The notes: generated by a model not told the origin, from the letters alone. 64,000 nt of DNA from JAQBDA01 sp963709875 (GCA_963709875.1 CAVPYB010000001.1:310001-374000), one strand, 5' to 3'. Positions 27,322-36,756 are shown, counted from the first letter of the stretch. Program-made: numbers and translations.

Positions 27322-27933
27322 TTGGGTACGTCCCCCTGGATCATTCTTATTGCTGTACTGGTATATGGTGCGGTACATTCGCTGCTGGCCTCCAGCCGGG
27401 CGAAGGACGTCTCCCGGCGCTGGTTGGGCGGGGCTTCCGAGCGCGGCTATCGGCTGGCGTACAACATCTTCGCCGTGGTGTCGCTGCTTCCTGTGCTGGC
27501 GCTGGTCGCCCTGCTGCCGGATAGCAGGCTGTACTTTCTCCCCATGCCCTGGTCGCTGTTCGCCCTAGCCCTGCAGGGCGCGGCGCTGCTGGCGCTTTTG
27601 GTCGGCCTGTGGCAGACCGGTGCCTGGTCATTCCTGGGCCTGGAGCAGCTCGCCCGTCCCGCAGGGATTGACGAACCGCAGCTTGTGATTCGTGGACTGT
27701 ACCGCTGGGTGCGCCATCCGCTGTACACCGCCGGGCTGGTCTTCATCTGGTTCACGCCGCTGATGACCGTCAACCTGCTAGTGCTGAACCTCGGGCTGAC
27801 AGTGTATATCGTTATTGGAGCGTATTTCGAGGAGCGTAAACTGCTGCGCCAGTTCGGCCCGGCCTACGCCGAGTACCAGAAGAGCACGCCGATGCTGGTG
27901 CCGGGGTTTAAGCGGGTGAACATTAAATCCTGA
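27322..27933 (+). CDS. NnrU/isoprenylcysteine methyltransferase-like membrane protein
   Basis: 203 residues with about five membrane helices. The C-terminal block GLYRWVRHPLYTAGLVFIWFTPLM and EERKLLRQFGPAYAEYQKSTPMLVPG is the classic phospholipid or isoprenylcysteine methyltransferase (PEMT/ICMT-like) signature. The substrate cannot be assigned. Start is TTG, with AAAAAGG upstream inside the tail of the repeat element. Confidence 0.8.
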   Translation: MGTSPWIILIAVLVYGAVHSLLASSRAKDVSRRWLGGASERGYRLAYNIFAVVSLLPVLALVALLPDSRLYFLPMPWSLFALALQGAALLALLVGLWQTGAWSFLGLEQLARPAGIDEPQLVIRGLYRWVRHPLYTAGLVFIWFTPLMTVNLLVLNLGLTVYIVIGAYFEERKLLRQFGPAYAEYQKSTPMLVPGFKRVNIKS

Positions 27934-28018
27934 CCGGTGGTTAGCCAATTCAGTCCGTAGTCCATAGGTTGGGTAGAGCGTAGCGAACCCCAACGTTCAT
28001 TTTAGGAATATACTATTT

Positions 28019-28059
28019 GGTTGGGTTGAGCGCTGTTCTCAGAAGCGCTCAACCCAACC
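28019..28059. repeat. Perfect 16-bp inverted repeat with GGTTGGG arms
   Basis: GGTTGGGTTGAGCGCT (28019-28034) and its exact complement AGCGCTCAACCCAACC (28044-28059) flank a 9-base loop. An additional GGTTGGGTAGAGCGTAGCG word lies at 27968-27986. There is no T-run. It resembles dispersed intergenic hairpin elements and may terminate the upstream gene. Confidence 0.75.
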
Positions 28060-28259
28060 TGCGGACTGGCAAAACCTCAGCGCTTTTGGAGGTGCTACCT
28101 GTTGGGGATCCCGAATTTTATGTACTACCTGTTCAGACAGAGGTTTGGCTCCTACACCGAATAATCTGTTTCATCGCGCGCTTTATAATAAGCCTTCTCG
28201 TCGTATGATATTTAATAATAGATGTTACGCACTAGGCGGGATGGTGGGGGATTAGAGAG

Positions 28260-28312
28260 TGGCGAGGGTGGGATTTGAACCCACGACCAAGGGCTTATGA
28301 GGCCTCGAGCTC
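28260..28312 (-). tRNA. Partial tRNA-Met-like sequence (CAT anticodon), 5' part unresolved
   Basis: On the minus strand the 3' two-thirds of a tRNA are clear. The T-arm is GTGGG-TTCAAAT-CCCAC. The 3' acceptor strand is CCTCGCC with discriminator A, and the anticodon loop CTCATAA has CAT at 28299-28297. The D-stem 3' side is GAGC. No GGCGAGG acceptor 5' strand is found at the right distance, and the anticodon stem has one A-C mismatch. It is therefore a damaged gene, a gene with a base lost in a G-run, or an attachment-site remnant. CCA is not encoded. Confidence 0.5.
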
Positions 28313-28419
28313 ACCATCGTCTTTCCCGTCCAAGAGCCTACCCATTTTGCCCTAGTCCTTCGGACACCTGGCAAAGAAAGTCTCTTGGATGATCTTTTTA
28401 AGGGTCAGTCAACGATTTT

Positions 28420-28782
28420 TCACGACTGCGGCTCATTGATCAACACTTCGGCAGGTATTCCCAGACCGGAGTGGAGTTTCCGGATCATCCGCAACGTCAA
28501 TGGTCGCTTACGGTTCAGCACTTCTGAGACCCGTCCACTGCTGCCGATATAAGCCTCCAGCTCGCGCCTGTCCAAACCATGGCTCTCCATGTAATACTCG
28601 AGGGCGTCGATTGGATCAGGTGGAAGGATCTCATAATGCTGGTCTTCATAAGCTTCAACCAGCGTCACCAATACTTCAAAACGATCGCTCTCCGGAGTGC
28701 CCGGCTCTGCACCCCATAATCGTTCGATCTCGTTCAGGGCAGCCTGATAATCTTCTTCCGTTCGAACAGGTTTGATGTCCAT
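28420..28782 (-). CDS. HigA-type antitoxin with HTH domain
   Basis: 120 residues. The C-terminal HTH (YIGSSGRVSEVLNRKRPLTLRMIRKLHSGLGIPAEVLI) and the acidic N-terminal half (EDYQAALNEIERLWGAEPGTPESDRFEVLVTLVEAYED) are typical of HigA-like antitoxins. Start at 28782 has AGAGGAAG upstream. It lies downstream of the toxin gene, the reversed order characteristic of higBA, but separated by a 124-base gap with a hairpin. Confidence 0.88.
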   Translation of the reverse strand: MDIKPVRTEEDYQAALNEIERLWGAEPGTPESDRFEVLVTLVEAYEDQHYEILPPDPIDALEYYMESHGLDRRELEAYIGSSGRVSEVLNRKRPLTLRMIRKLHSGLGIPAEVLINEPQS

Positions 28783-28851
28783 CAAACTTCCTCTATTGTT
28801 CCGTCAAACTTGATCGTATAGCCTGAATTGGTGGAAGACGGAACACTTTAA

Positions 28852-28908
28852 GCTTTGTCCAGGCATTAGATTGTCGAATACAAATTCTTCTCAGAGCCTG
28901 GACAAAGC
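28852..28908 (-). other. Hairpin between higB and higA
   Basis: Perfect 13-base arms GCTTTGTCCAGGC (28852-28864) and GCCTGGACAAAGC (28896-28908) enclose a 31-base loop, starting 1 base after the higB stop. No U-tract follows. It could partially terminate or process the higB-higA message, uncoupling toxin and antitoxin levels. Confidence 0.6.
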
Positions 28909-28909
28909 A

Positions 28910-29203
28910 CTAGATCGTTGTGGCATCGATTTTGTCGTACTCCTGGTGGGTGCCGACAAAACGGATGAACACGATTTCTAGCCGATACTCGATCACAACT
29001 ACCAACCGATAGACGTTACCTTTGATATTAAAAACACCCCGATTATTCGGCAAAATGCTTGCGTTCCGATAGAGCGTTTTGACCTCTGCCGGTGTTCTCC
29101 ATTTTGCCTTTTTTGTCTCTGTGTACCACGCTCGGAGAGGCTGCTCCGCGTCTGGATGAATTTGCCAGAATTCGATCAAGCGTTTCCGAGAAATGATACG
29201 CAC
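28910..29203 (-). CDS. HigB-type mRNA interferase toxin
   Basis: 97 residues from the GTG at 29203. IISRKRLIEFWQIHPDAEQPLRAWY and VFNIKGNVYRLVVVIEYRLEIVFIRFVGTHQEYDKID match the HigB family of ribosome-dependent RNases. The family's C-terminal FVGTHxEYDK with catalytic-type His and basic residues is present. A longer open frame extends upstream into the IS, but only the short form fits the family. The TATAAT is so close that the message may be leaderless. Confidence 0.88.
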   Translation of the reverse strand: MRIISRKRLIEFWQIHPDAEQPLRAWYTETKKAKWRTPAEVKTLYRNASILPNNRGVFNIKGNVYRLVVVIEYRLEIVFIRFVGTHQEYDKIDATTI

Positions 29204-29239
29204 CGTGGAATTATAGCACGAAACTCCCATTTTGGGAGT
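29204..29239 (-). promoter_or_regulatory. higBA promoter and palindromic operator
   Basis: On the minus strand TATAAT (29215-29210) leaves only 6 bases before the GTG start. Just upstream is the perfect palindrome ACTCCCA-TTT-TGGGAGT (29223-29239), covering the -35 region and suited to repression by HigA. The left edge of the IS lies 13 bases further upstream, so native upstream control has been cut away. Confidence 0.6.
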
Positions 29240-29252
29240 AAGATTTTCGGGC

Positions 29253-30655
29253 AGGGAGCAGTCAAAATGTGTAGAAAAAGGGAGCCTTTGGTATAAAGGG
29301 TTTACCACAAACCTAACTACCGAAAGGACTCCCTGATGAAGTTTAGCACACAAACCTTAAGAAAAATTCAGAACCTGTTGGCAGAAGAGTTCATACAGCA
29401 ACTTGGGAAAGAAACGATCACATCTGATGAGGTTGAACAGGCTCTGCGGAATGGGCTCCAGGAAGTTGGCCAGGCCAGTTTTGGTGAAATGCTGACGTTG
29501 CTTGACGAATGCAGCTATCAGATCGAAGAGCGCTGTGAATGTCAGCAGTTAGGAAAACGGGTCTCTCGCCGAGAAGCACAGCTGTTGAGTGTCTTCGGCA
29601 GAGCGAAATACAAACGGTCGTATTACCAATGTAGCGGCTGTGCAAAAAGGTGGATCCCGCTGGATGAAAATCAGCAGCTACGGCCAGGGCGTGCAACACG
29701 CATGATGAGCGGTTTACTGGGAATGGCTGGAGTAACGGTAGCCTTCGAAGAAGCCTGCCAACAAATCAAGCGCTACTTACAGGTCGATGTGAGTGCCAAT
29801 ACAATTCGCCAAGAAACCCAACTACTCGGGGAAAAGCAGGCGCAGCAAGAACGCAGCTGGATTGAGAATAGCCAGGATCTGGCATATCTCCAACAGCGCG
29901 AACAAGTGCTGGAACGTCCAAAGCGACTGTATGGTTCGATGGATGGAGCCTTTGTCCCGATTGAGCAGGAATGGAAAGAAGCCAAATTGATCAGTTGGTA
30001 CCAGGTGGCAAAGAGCTACAGACAGGAGGATTGGCATGCTCAGGAGATCCATTACTACCCCAGCCTGGAAGAAGCGGCTTCCTTCGGCGAGTTGGTCTGG
30101 GCAACAGCGGTTCAGCATCAAGCCGACCGAGCCCAGGAACTGGTCTTCGTGTGTGATGGGGCGACCTGGATCTGGAAGCTGGTCGAACAGTACTTCCCCG
30201 ATGCTGTCCAAATCGTGGATTGGTATCACGCCTGTCAATATCTGTATCCCGTGTCAGAAGCCCTCTTTGCAACCGAAGAGCAACAACAACTCTGGATAGC
30301 AGAAATGAAGGCACTGCTTTGGGAAGGAGAAGTGGAAACCGTGATCCAAGTAGCTCAAGCTGCGCTGACTGCAAGCGGAGCACCGGCTCAAAAATTGATC
30401 ACCTACTATCAGAACAATATTGAGCGGATGCGCTATGCAGCTTTCCGACATGAAAACTACTTTATCGGCAGTGGCACAGTTGAAGGCGGGTGTAAACAAG
30501 TCATCAGCATGCGCTTGAAACGCTCCGGTGCTTCCTGGTCTCTCTCTGGGGCTTCAACCACTGCTAAAGCTCGGGCAGCCTGGCTCGCCGGCTCTTGGGA
30601 TACCCTCTTGAGGTTGCCGCTTGCTGTTTGATTCTACAGAAAATGACTGCTCCCT
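29253..30655 (+). mobile_element. Complete ISKra4-like insertion sequence
   Basis: 1403-bp element. The ends are 24-base inverted repeats (29253-29276 and 30632-30655) sharing AGGGAGCAGTCA at the tip and TGTAGAA inside, with four mismatches. Six-base direct repeats TCGGGC (29247-29252 and 30656-30661) flank it as a target duplication. One intact transposase gene fills the interior. The single-copy, undamaged state suggests recent insertion. Confidence 0.88.
29336..30631 (+). CDS. ISKra4-like family transposase
   Basis: 431 residues. N-terminal helical region, a zinc-ribbon-like YYQCSGCAKRW, then a DDE-type core. The likely acidic triad residues sit in YGSMDGAFVP, VFVCDGATWIW and GSGTVEGGCKQVISMRLKRSG, the last being a hallmark of the ISKra4 group. 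Full-length and unbroken, unlike many chromosomal genes around it. AAAGGACT precedes the ATG. Confidence 0.9.
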   Translation: MKFSTQTLRKIQNLLAEEFIQQLGKETITSDEVEQALRNGLQEVGQASFGEMLTLLDECSYQIEERCECQQLGKRVSRREAQLLSVFGRAKYKRSYYQCSGCAKRWIPLDENQQLRPGRATRMMSGLLGMAGVTVAFEEACQQIKRYLQVDVSANTIRQETQLLGEKQAQQERSWIENSQDLAYLQQREQVLERPKRLYGSMDGAFVPIEQEWKEAKLISWYQVAKSYRQEDWHAQEIHYYPSLEEAASFGELVWATAVQHQADRAQELVFVCDGATWIWKLVEQYFPDAVQIVDWYHACQYLYPVSEALFATEEQQQLWIAEMKALLWEGEVETVIQVAQAALTASGAPAQKLITYYQNNIERMRYAAFRHENYFIGSGTVEGGCKQVISMRLKRSGASWSLSGASTTAKARAAWLAGSWDTLLRLPLAV

Positions 30656-30700
30656 TCGGGCAGCTCGCAACCTCGCTGTATAAGTTGCCCAAGTTGTATC

Positions 30701-32104
30701 TCATGCTGCGCCTCCCGTACCGCTGATGGCCTCCCCATAGGGCAGGTAGGATTTCACCAGGGTAATCTCCCCAGCTTCGCCTGTGAGCTGGCGCACGCTG
30801 CCCAGGGCGTCCCCCAGGTAATACTGCCAGCCGTCCGGCTGCTGCTCCCCGATCCGCCCCACGCCATACAGGTACACGTTCGTCTCATCGTCCAGCACCT
30901 GGGTCAACCCGGCTGCCAGGTCGAGGGCATACTCTGTGGTGACGCTGTTCGCCGTCTGCCGCAGGCGGTCCCCAAGTCCGTTGTAGCTGTAATTGGCTGC
31001 CAGTCCTGCTCCACTCACTCCAACCAGCCGGTTGGCATGATCATTGGTGTAAGAATGGATGCCATCATCGAGCAGGTTGCCGTTGTCGTCCCAGGTGTAC
31101 TCAGCATACCCCTGTCCCCACACCTCGATCAATCGGTTGGCCTCGTCGTACTCGTAGTAGGTGATTCCGCTGGTTGTTTCCTCCGACAGCCGGTTGCCCA
31201 CCGCATCGTATTCGTAGTAGAAGTACGTCCCGTCGCTGTAGTCGGCTGCGATCAGGCGATCGAGGGGATCATAGGTGTAGGTAATCACGGTCGTGGTGGT
31301 GACAGCTTGACCCTGGGCGAGCGGAGCCGGCGCCGTCCCTGCCTCCGGAGCGCCGGTTGGCAGATAGAACGGGACAGATAGTTCAACCCCCGCCTGACCC
31401 GGCCGCCGGACCGGCAATGGCGCAGCGAGCACCTTGGCTGCCCCAAGCAGTCCATCCTGAGCCACCTCCCGCGAGGGGATATCCAGCATGCCGATGTAGC
31501 TCTGCCGGCGGGAGACGAAGTCGTCGAAATAATATGTGCCGCGCGTGCCGCTATCGACGCCAGCCATTCCGCCCAGGCGCACGTAGTCCACCTTGCGCGT
31601 GTCGTTGTCGATGTTGGTGAAATTGCCGCGCTGCACGTCGTCCACCCAGAAGGTGATCCCGCCGTTGTTCGCTCCCGGTCCGGTCGATGTCCGCCAGTCG
31701 ATCTCCAGCTTGTGCGGCGCATCCGTGATGGTGAACCAGGCGCTGTGGCTCCAGGTGCTGCCGTCGTTGACCACCCCGGCTCGCACCTGGTAGTTGTTGT
31801 TATAGCGGCGCAGCTCCAGACGTGCTACCACCACGTTGTCCCGGTTCAGGGCGTTGAAGAGATAGTGGGCGTTGTTGTTAGCCATCGTGATCGTGTTCGG
31901 GTCGAAGTAGAACCGCCCCCGGTAGCGCGTCTCGTCGAAGGGGCTAAAATCCGTGACGTAGATCGAAACGTTATCGTCCAGCACTGCTTTCATGCCGTAG
32001 CTGCCCACCAGAGCCGCCTGAGCCGCCTGCGCCGACAGATCTCCAGGATACCCAGCAGCCTCTAACCATCCGGCGGATGCTTCAACGACATCATTTTCTA
32101 TCAT
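30701..32104 (-). CDS. RHS/YD-repeat protein fragment
   Basis: 467 residues from the ATG at 32104. N-terminal half: a lectin-like or LamG-like beta domain (GRFYFDPNTITMANNNAHYLF to YYFDDFVSRR). C-terminal half: YD repeats (YTYDPLDRLIAADYSDGTYFYYEYDAVGNRL, YEYDEANRLIEVWG) and the RHS core lead-in YYLGDALGSVRQLTG. It stops at YLPYGEAISGTG, just before the hyperconserved core end, 40 bases from the IS. No signal peptide is visible at the start. It is probably a truncated piece of a longer RHS protein, lacking the toxic tip. Confidence 0.75.
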   Translation of the reverse strand: MIENDVVEASAGWLEAAGYPGDLSAQAAQAALVGSYGMKAVLDDNVSIYVTDFSPFDETRYRGRFYFDPNTITMANNNAHYLFNALNRDNVVVARLELRRYNNNYQVRAGVVNDGSTWSHSAWFTITDAPHKLEIDWRTSTGPGANNGGITFWVDDVQRGNFTNIDNDTRKVDYVRLGGMAGVDSGTRGTYYFDDFVSRRQSYIGMLDIPSREVAQDGLLGAAKVLAAPLPVRRPGQAGVELSVPFYLPTGAPEAGTAPAPLAQGQAVTTTTVITYTYDPLDRLIAADYSDGTYFYYEYDAVGNRLSEETTSGITYYEYDEANRLIEVWGQGYAEYTWDDNGNLLDDGIHSYTNDHANRLVGVSGAGLAANYSYNGLGDRLRQTANSVTTEYALDLAAGLTQVLDDETNVYLYGVGRIGEQQPDGWQYYLGDALGSVRQLTGEAGEITLVKSYLPYGEAISGTGGAA

Positions 32105-32437
32105 TATAGTGGTCTTTCTTTTAGCTCGTACACCTCGTTCACAGCATACTCTATTCCCCATCCCTGCTGTCAATTATCATAAAACACTTTCGCCGGTGAT
32201 AAATGTCATTATCAGCCACCCCGTCACGGGCTCCTCCCCTCGTGGTTTGCGGTCAGAGGTCTGCGGTCGGCCGTCGACCCGCAGGGTAGCTGCTGTCAGC
32301 GGTCAGACTATATGGACTCTCGCGTATCTAACGCACCACACCCCCCCTCCTCCCGGTGGTATAATGACATTTATCCTATAGAACGCGGCGCCGTTTTGTG
32401 CTATAGTTAACCAGGCGCAACGTTTAATATATCAAGA
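32105..32437 (+). other. Intergenic region with possible extended -10 promoter
   Basis: No gene is seen. GCGGTCAG/GTCTGCGGTC words (32248-32310) form a low-complexity patch resembling the hairpin words at 1587-1603. TGGTATAAT at 32357-32365 is a good extended -10 motif without a clear -35, about 75 bases before the riboswitch, and is the best promoter candidate for the riboflavin transporter transcript. Confidence 0.45.
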
Positions 32438-32576
32438 CCTTCGGGGCAGGGTGAGAGGCAGCCGCCTCAATTCCCGACCGGCGGTAAAGCCCGCGAGCGC
32501 GTGGAAGGCAGACGGCCGTCCCGCGCAGGATCCGGTGAAACTCCGGGGCCGACGGTACAGTCCGGATGGAAGAAGG
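32438..32576 (+). promoter_or_regulatory. FMN riboswitch (RFN element)
   Basis: The conserved core segments are all present in order: CTTCGGGGCAGGGTGA, TTCCCGACCGGCGGT, AAGCCCGCGAGC, GCAGGATCCGGTGAAACTCC, GGGGCCGACGGTACAGTC and CGGATGGAAGAAGG. One variable stem after GGGTGA is enlarged. It binds FMN and would switch off the downstream importer when flavin is plentiful. Confidence 0.95.
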
Positions 32577-32669
32577 TTTGGTCTGGCTGGGAATCGTTCA
32601 CGGGATTCCGGCCTGACCCCTGTGTGAGGCAGCCTCCAGCGTGCTGGAAAGGTCGCCCACGCGGAACGC

Positions 32670-32698
32670 CCCGAAAACACTCGTTTTCGGGCTTTTTT
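32670..32698 (+). terminator. Intrinsic terminator, expression platform of the FMN riboswitch
   Basis: CCCGAAAAC (32670-32678), loop ACTC, GTTTTCGGG (32683-32691), then CTTTTTT. A strong 9-bp stem with a T-run lies 94 bases after the aptamer and 100 bases before the permease start, exactly where FMN-dependent attenuation is expected. Confidence 0.92.
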
Positions 32699-32800
32699 AT
32701 CCGCCACGCGGCCGGACCTGCGTGGCTGCCCGCTCTCCACCCCTGCCCCGGATCAAACACAGACCGGGGTTTTTCTTTTCCCGGATGAGAGAGGGTAAGA

Positions 32801-33628
32801 GTGGACATCACGCAGACCGGCAAGAAGGCGCAGCCGCTGATCGGCTACCTGCAGCGCTCGGGCATCTACCTGGGGCTGATATCGCTGGCGGCGGCGCTGA
32901 TCCTGTGGGAGCTGGCAACGCGCTACGGCGGGTTCACCGCCTATATCCTGCCGCCGCCTGGGCAGGTGTGGGCGCGCTTCGCCCAGGCTGTCCAGGACGG
33001 CAGCCTGCTGCGCCACACCACGGTCACCCTGCTGGAGATCGTGCTCGGGCTGGCCTTGGGGGTCAGCGCGGCCTCGCTGCTCGGCTACCTGCTGGCGAAG
33101 TCCTGGTCGATCGAGCGATTGCTCTCGCCCTATATCGTCGCAAGCCAATCGGTGCCCATCGTCGCCATCGCCCCTCTGCTGGTGATCTGGTTCGGGCCGG
33201 GGCTGTTTTCCAAGGTACTGATCTGCGCCCTGATCGTGTTCTTCCCGGTGCTGGTCAGCATGATCGTCGGTCTGCGCTCGGTGCCGGAGGAGCTGCACGA
33301 CCTGATGCGCTCGCTGCAGGCCACCCGCTGGCAGACGGCGCGCTACCTGGAGATCCCGGCTGCCCTGCCGGTGATGCTGGGCGGTCTGCGCATCGGTGCC
33401 ACCCTGGCAGTGATCGGGGCGGTGGTGGGCGAGTTCGCCGGCTCCGACCGCGGGCTGGGCTTCCTGATCAACGTGGGCCGCGGCCTGTACGACACCGCCC
33501 TGGTTTACGTGGCGGTCTTCGCCCTGATCTTGATGGCGCTCTGCCTGTACGGCTTTGTACTGCTGGTCGAGAGGCGCCTGCTATCATGGCAGCAGCGCCC
33601 CGATCAGCCGGTCGTGACGATGGGATAG
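32801..33628 (+). CDS. ribX: Riboflavin-type ABC importer permease
   Basis: 275 residues with six membrane helices and the binding-protein-dependent permease signature (EELHDLMRSLQATRWQTARYLEIPAALPVMLGGLRIGATLAVIGAVVGEF, family SsuC/TauC/ThiX-like). GTG start with GAGAGGG upstream. Sequence alone would allow a thiamine-precursor or sulfonate role. The FMN riboswitch directly upstream makes riboflavin the likely substrate, as in the RibXY systems described in Chloroflexota. Confidence 0.85.
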   Translation: MDITQTGKKAQPLIGYLQRSGIYLGLISLAAALILWELATRYGGFTAYILPPPGQVWARFAQAVQDGSLLRHTTVTLLEIVLGLALGVSAASLLGYLLAKSWSIERLLSPYIVASQSVPIVAIAPLLVIWFGPGLFSKVLICALIVFFPVLVSMIVGLRSVPEELHDLMRSLQATRWQTARYLEIPAALPVMLGGLRIGATLAVIGAVVGEFAGSDRGLGFLINVGRGLYDTALVYVAVFALILMALCLYGFVLLVERRLLSWQQRPDQPVVTMG

Positions 33629-33694
33629 CTTGCTGGTCTTTTAAGCTTAAGTTGAGCAGACAGGGAGGCATTTCGAGGTGGACAACAAAAATTT

Positions 33695-33802
33695 AACCAC
33701 GAAGTTCACGAAGGAACGAATGGGCACGAAGTCTGTATGTACAAAGGATCTTTTATATAAAACCTTGGTGATCTTTGTGTTTTCTTCGTGTAATTCGTGT
33801 TA
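33695..33802. repeat. Inverted-repeat element of CACGAAG words
   Basis: AACCACGAAGTTCACGAAG (33695-33713) faces an approximate complement, CTTCGTGTAATTCGTGTT (33785-33802). Further CGAAGG/GCACGAAG words lie between. It separates ribX from ribY. Same architecture as the elements near 20.1, 27.2 and 51.6 kb but with a different word. Confidence 0.8.
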
Positions 33803-33846
33803 ATAAATCACAATCACAAAGGATCAGTCCTGAAAAGGTTATAGAT

Positions 33847-34866
33847 ATGAGACATAGAACCCTGTTTGTCATTCTATTCGTTTCCACGCTGGTTTTGGCA
33901 GCCTGCAGCACGTCACCCGGCAGCGGGGAGGGCAGCCCGACCGAGCCAGCGCCGCAGGCTAACCCCGGCGCTGGTCAAAGTGCGCCTGCCGGTGGGCTAT
34001 ATCCCCAACATCCAGTTCGCGCCCTTGTATGTGGCGATGGACCGCGGCTATTTCGAGTCTTTCGGCATCGACCTGGAGCTGGACTACAGCTTCGAGACCG
34101 ACGCCGTTGCCCTGGTGGGCGCCGACGAGATGCAGTTCGCCGTCGTCTCCGGCGAGCAGGTGCTGCTGGCGCGTGCCCAGAACCTGCCGGTGGTCTACAC
34201 CTTCGCCTGGTACCAGGACTACCCTGTGGCGCTGGTCGCCAAGCAGGAGCAGGGCATCCGCACGCCGCAGGACCTGGCGGGCAAGAAGATCGGTCTGCCC
34301 GGGCTGTTCGGCGCCAATTACATCGGGCTGCGGGCGCTGCTGAGCGCGGCTGGACTGCAGGAGAGCGACGTCACCCTGGACTTCGATCGGCTTTAACCAG
34401 GTGGAAGCCCTGGCAGCCGACCAGGAGCAGGCGGTGGTCGGCTACGTCGCCAACGAGCCGATCCAGCTCAATGCCCAGGGGTATGACGTCGACGTGCTGC
34501 GCGTCGCCGATTACGTCCAGCTGGCCTCCAACGGGCTGATCACCAACGAGAAGACCCTGGCAGAGAACCCCGAGCTGGTGCGGGGTATGGTCAAGGCGCT
34601 GTCTCTGGGGATCGCCGATACGATTGCCGACCCGCAGGCCGCCTACGAGAGCAGCCTGAAATACGTGGACCAGCTTGCGCTGGCAGACGAAAAGCTGCAG
34701 AAGGAGATCCTGGCTACCTCGATCGAGTTCTGGAAGGCGGATGTCCTGGGGCGCTCCGACCCTGCCGCCTGGCAGAACATGCACGACCTGCTGCTGGAGA
34801 TGGGTCTGCTCGAGCGCGCCGCTGGAGCTGGAGAAGGCGTTTACCAATGATTTCATCGAGCAGTGA
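33847..34866 (+). CDS. ribY: Riboflavin-type substrate-binding lipoprotein (NMT1/THI5-like), three inserted bases
   Basis: Lipobox LVLAAC (Cys about 20), then an NMT1-like periplasmic-binding fold: VRLPVGYIPNIQFAPLYVAMDRGYFESFGIDLEL, GEQVLLARAQNLPVVYTFAWYQDYPVALVAK, TPQDLAGKKIGLPGLFGANYIGL and QVEALAADQEQAVVGYVANEP. The parts are in three successive frames. Removing one base near 33963, 34383 and 34815 restores 338 residues ending at TNDFIEQ. It binds the imported flavin and delivers it to the permease. Confidence 0.8.
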
Positions 34867-34875
34867 GGCGTCTGA

Positions 34876-35694
<819 letters not shown>

Positions 35695-35788
35695 GCTCTC
35701 TTCTATGAGAGTAACCAGTACCGTCTTCCCGCCGATTGCCGCGCGTGGTAAGATTCATCGCTGAATTTCACCGGCCCGAGGTATAAAG

Positions 35789-36730
35789 ATGCTTTATAAA
35801 AATAATGCTCTCAAGAGCACAATCTCATCTGCCGTTTTGCTTGTCGGCATGCTGGTGCTGGTCTGGTCTGCTGCCCTGGCGCAGCGACCGGTGACCCTGA
35901 GCGAGCTGGAAGTCGATCTGTGGCCCGAATACGATCGCCCCAGCGTGCTGGTTATTTACCGCCTCACGCTGTCTCCTGATGTGAGCCTGCCTGCTGAACT
36001 GACCCTGCGCATCCCTGCCGCGGCGGGCGAGCCGCACGCGGTGGCAGCGAAACAGCCGGATGGCAGCCTGGTCAATATCGAGTATGTGTCAGCGGTCAGT
36101 GGCGATTGGGAGGAGATCACGCTCAGCGCCAGCCAGCCGCAGCTGCAGCTCGAGTATTACGACCCGGGTATCACCCAGGAAGGCACCACACGCCGCTTCG
36201 AATACCGCTGGCCCGGGGATTACACTGTCCAGGATATGAAGGTCCAGGTGCAGCAGCCGCTTGGTGCAACCAATCTGCGCACATCACCCAGCCTGGGAGA
36301 GCAGGTGACCGATTCAAACGGGCTGACCTATCACAGCACCACTATCGGGACCCTGTCCGCCGGGCAGGAATTCGACATCCAGGTTGAATATGACAAGGCC
36401 ACAGATGGGTTGACCGCGGCCGGTTTGCAGGTGCAGCCCAGTGCGCCCGTAGCTGATACGGCGCAAGGCTGGCTCAGCCAGCTGCAGCCGGTGCTGCCGT
36501 GGGGGCTGCTGTTCCTGGGTGTGGTACTGCTGGTCGGCGGGGCGGTATGGTACTGGCAGTCTGGCAAGCGGGGCGAAAGTACGCCTCAGCCGCGCCGGAG
36601 GCGTAAGCCTGCCGCGGCTGCCGAGGTACCCATCCCAGAAGGGTACGTGTACTGCCATTCGTGCGGCAAGCGCGCCGGTCCCGGCGACCGTTTCTGCCGG
36701 GCATGCGGGACACGCCTGCGGCTAGAATAA
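35789..36730 (+). CDS. Secreted membrane-anchored protein with C-terminal zinc ribbon
   Basis: 313 residues: signal peptide (about 1-31, ending SAALAQ), extracytoplasmic beta-rich region (32-220), one membrane helix (about 232-255), basic stretch, then a cytoplasmic zinc ribbon CHSCGKRAGPGDRFCRACG. I do not recognise a family function. It is convergent with the decahaem gene, sharing a palindromic terminator. Similar domain layouts often sit near cytochrome genes in these bacteria, but no direct evidence links it here. Confidence 0.75.
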   Translation: MLYKNNALKSTISSAVLLVGMLVLVWSAALAQRPVTLSELEVDLWPEYDRPSVLVIYRLTLSPDVSLPAELTLRIPAAAGEPHAVAAKQPDGSLVNIEYVSAVSGDWEEITLSASQPQLQLEYYDPGITQEGTTRRFEYRWPGDYTVQDMKVQVQQPLGATNLRTSPSLGEQVTDSNGLTYHSTTIGTLSAGQEFDIQVEYDKATDGLTAAGLQVQPSAPVADTAQGWLSQLQPVLPWGLLFLGVVLLVGGAVWYWQSGKRGESTPQPRRRRKPAAAAEVPIPEGYVYCHSCGKRAGPGDRFCRACGTRLRLE

Positions 36731-36756
36731 AACCTCCCCGCAATAATATAAAAACC

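Noticed and set aside
28260..28375. tmRNA instead of tRNA at 28.3 kb
   Set aside because: A normal anticodon loop CTCATAA is present and no tag-peptide reading frame ending in Ala-Ala is seen.
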